The position numbers and the translations under genes were made by a program. Shown piece after piece: positions 62,420 to 64,000 of a stretch of DNA of 64,000 nucleotides. A model generated the notes under the pieces. The model made no database searches. It was not told the origin of the DNA and was given only the letters and a program-made list of their open reading frames with translations. The DNA is from Butyrivibrio sp. VCD2006 (GTDB taxonomy: Bacteria > Bacillota > Clostridia > Lachnospirales > Lachnospiraceae): assembly GCF_000423925.1 (NCBI RefSeq), contig NZ_AUIX01000003.1, positions 186,001 through 250,000 on the forward strand, written 5' to 3'. Within the stretch, counting starts at the first letter, position 1. Each line of letters begins with the position of its first letter.

Positions 62420-63094
62420 CTAAATGTTTTCTATCTGCCAATCTATGGGCTCTATGCCGTTAGCCATAAGAAACTCATTACACTTGGAAAAGTGTTTACA
62501 GCCGAAAAATCCACGGTAAGCGGATAGCGGACTTGGATGCGGAGCAGTAAGAATCAGATGTTTTGGATTATTTAGCATCTCAATTTTACTTTGCGCAGGT
62601 CTCCCCCATAACAAATACACTATAGGTCTGTCCTGTTCATTAAGCGCCCTTATAATTGCATCAGTAAATTTTTCCCATCCTCTTCCCTTGTGGGAATTTG
62701 CCGCATGAGCTCTTACAGTTAATACCGTGTTGAGCAATAACACACCCTGATCAGCCCACTTTTTAAGGTATCCGTTGTTAGGCACATAACAACCAAGATC
62801 CTCATGAAGCTCTGAATAAATATTGACAAGTGATGGAGGTATATCCTGCCCCGGCTGCACAGAAAATGAAAGTCCGTGCGCCTGCCCGGGCTCATGGTAG
62901 GGATCCTGTCCCAAAACCAGCACCTTAACCTCTTTGAGCGGAGTAAGATGAAGCGCATTAAAAATATCATCCGCAGGTGGATAGATCACCCTCGAATGAT
63001 ATTCATTATTGATAAACTTATAAAGTTCTTTATAGTAATCCTTGCCAAACTCCGGCTTCAAAGCCGGAAGCCAGTCATTTGAAATCATTGGCAT
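62420..63094 (-). CDS. ung: Uracil-DNA glycosylase
   Basis: Removes uracil from DNA. 224 residues, family 1. Water-activating motif VLGQDPYHEPGQAHGLSFSV (about 60-79), uracil-recognition VLLLNTVLTVRA, and leucine-loop HPSPLSAYRGFFGCKHFSK. The start has only a distant AAAGGG, so translation may be modest. Single gene between lysA and hisF. Confidence 0.97.
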   Translation of the reverse strand: MPMISNDWLPALKPEFGKDYYKELYKFINNEYHSRVIYPPADDIFNALHLTPLKEVKVLVLGQDPYHEPGQAHGLSFSVQPGQDIPPSLVNIYSELHEDLGCYVPNNGYLKKWADQGVLLLNTVLTVRAHAANSHKGRGWEKFTDAIIRALNEQDRPIVYLLWGRPAQSKIEMLNNPKHLILTAPHPSPLSAYRGFFGCKHFSKCNEFLMANGIEPIDWQIENI

Positions 63095-63178
63095 TTTAGT
63101 TCACGCCCTTTCATATATTAATCTGATTCCCATGCTTTTCACATGGAAATCTGAGAATCATAACATGTAATTATCAGT

Positions 63179-63937
63179 TCAAAGCCTTACAGGAACGTCT
63201 TTGCCCTTGAGATAATTCTTAACCTCACTTATCTCAAGCTCTTTATAGTGAAAAAGTGACGCTGCCAGAGCTGCGTCTGCACCGCCCTTAGTAACAGCCT
63301 CATAAAAGTGCTCACAATTACCTGCGCCGCCTGAAGCAATAACCGGAATAGAAACTGAATCAGCTACTTTTCTTGTAAGCTCCAGATCATATCCTTCCTT
63401 TGTTCCGTCTCCGTCCATGCTCGTAAGAAGGATTTCTCCCGCTCCGCGTCTTTCTGCCTCTTTAGCCCATTCAATGGCATCAAGTCCGGTATCAATTCGA
63501 CCGCCGTTTTTAAAAACATTAAAACCGCCGTTCTCATTTCTCTTTGCATCAATCGCAACAACAACACACTGTGATCCGAATTTCTCAGCTGATTCCGTTA
63601 TGAGGTCAGGCCTATTAATTGCTGCAGAATTGATCGCAACTTTATCCGCGCCTTCCCTTAATACTGCTCTCATATCATCAACGCTTCTGATTCCGCCACC
63701 GACTGTGAACGGGATAAAAATCTGTTCCGCAACCTTTCTCACAAGGTCTACAACTGTGTTTCTGGCATCAGATGTTGCAGTTATATCAAGAAAAACAAGC
63801 TCATCTGCACCTGCCTCAGAATAAGCTTTGCCAACTTCAACCGGATCTCCGGCATCACGAAGCTGTACGAAATTTATACCTTTTACAACTCTTCCGTCAT
63901 TTACATCAAGACATGGAATAATTCTTTTAGTAAGCAT
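63179..63937 (-). CDS. hisF: Imidazole glycerol phosphate synthase subunit HisF
   Basis: Cyclase subunit that makes IGP and AICAR in histidine synthesis, using ammonia from HisH. 252 residues, a TIM barrel starting [20 protein letters not shown] with catalytic Asp11, and catalytic Asp near 130 in VVVAIDAKR; phosphate loops [11 protein letters not shown] and [11 protein letters not shown]. Start chosen at 63937 with GAGAGGA in front. hisH ends 11 bases upstream. Confidence 0.97.
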   Translation of the reverse strand: MLTKRIIPCLDVNDGRVVKGINFVQLRDAGDPVEVGKAYSEAGADELVFLDITATSDARNTVVDLVRKVAEQIFIPFTVGGGIRSVDDMRAVLREGADKVAINSAAINRPDLITESAEKFGSQCVVVAIDAKRNENGGFNVFKNGGRIDTGLDAIEWAKEAERRGAGEILLTSMDGDGTKEGYDLELTRKVADSVSIPVIASGGAGNCEHFYEAVTKGGADAALAASLFHYKELEISEVKNYLKGKDVPVRL

Positions 63938-63948
63938 ATTTTGTCCTC

Positions 63949-64000
63949 TCAAACTTTAAGGAAATTACGAAGTATTTCCATTCCAACTTCAGCACTCTTC
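63949..64000 (-). CDS. hisH: HisH C-terminal end (partial, runs off the right edge)
   Basis: The last 16 codons before TGA at 63949-63951 read [16 protein letters not shown], matching the usual end of the glutamine amidotransferase subunit HisH (...EKSGEVGLRMLRNF). Placement just before hisF supports it. Confidence 0.8.
   Translation of the reverse strand, partial: KSAEVGMEILRNFLKV

Overview
The window looks like chromosomal backbone from a motile, strictly anaerobic, low-to-moderate GC Firmicute of the Lachnospiraceae type (Butyrivibrio/Roseburia-like). This is an inference from gene content: CodY next to flgB-flgC-fliE, an [FeFe] hydrogenase, phosphotransacetylase and acetate kinase, a T-box tyrS, the radical-SAM/PDZ DUF512 protein beside der, and the plsX-acpP-rnc-smc-ftsY-ffh-rpsP series. 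No rRNA, tRNA, phage, transposase or CRISPR array was seen. Most genes lie on the minus strand, so transcription mostly runs from high to low coordinates.

Layout. 1-4690: flagellar rod/basal-body genes flgB, flgC, fliE, then codY and topA. 4691-5562: an 870-base gene-free stretch that holds a convincing free-standing transcription unit (consensus promoter, about 335 nt of hairpin-rich RNA, intrinsic terminator) and a BirA-type operator on the bioY promoter. 5563-13450: bioY-birA (plus), then hslO, pta, a group-B-type [FeFe] hydrogenase and an ABC importer. 13594-21023: an ArsB/NhaD-like transporter and four small secreted proteins interleaved with a HAD phosphatase and a T-box-controlled tyrS. 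21088-26862: gpsA, plsY, der, DUF512 and a long PRPP synthetase. 26898-41208: a two-component system, yraN, a stand-alone FlhB C-domain and a FliK-like protein, rnhB, two signal peptidases around rbgA, rplS with its leader, uridine phosphorylase, rimM, trmD, khpA, rpsP, ffh and ylxM. 41319-52854: a GH25 lysozyme, YitT, ilvA, ftsY, smc, rnc, acpP, plsX, rpmF, ackA. 52884-64000: tmcAL, an unknown membrane protein, a GGDEF-EAL phosphodiesterase divergent from a large cyclic-nucleotide-domain-like protein with a Cys-rich partner, an Xer-like recombinase with altered active-site residues, lysA, ung, hisF and the tail of hisH.

How the genes work together. Much of the window is growth housekeeping: protein targeting and export (ffh, ylxM, ftsY, two lepB), ribosome production and maturation (rpsP, rplS, rpmF, rimM, trmD, rbgA, der), phospholipid and fatty-acid supply (plsX, acpP, gpsA, plsY) and acetate/ATP generation (pta, ackA). 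Nutrient control is visible at bioY-birA (biotin), tyrS (uncharged tRNA-Tyr) and codY.

The most unusual signal is a dispersed two-hairpin DNA element. Seven clear copies and two diverged ones all point the same way, and their stems keep pairing although their bases differ. It often sits just before a start codon. In two places it directly follows a tandem array of small hairpins (38-bp units after pta, about 31-bp units after khpA). The other main candidates for something undescribed are the structured RNA at about 4834-5169, the substituted Xer-like recombinase, and the cyclic-nucleotide-domain-like/Cys-rich gene pair.
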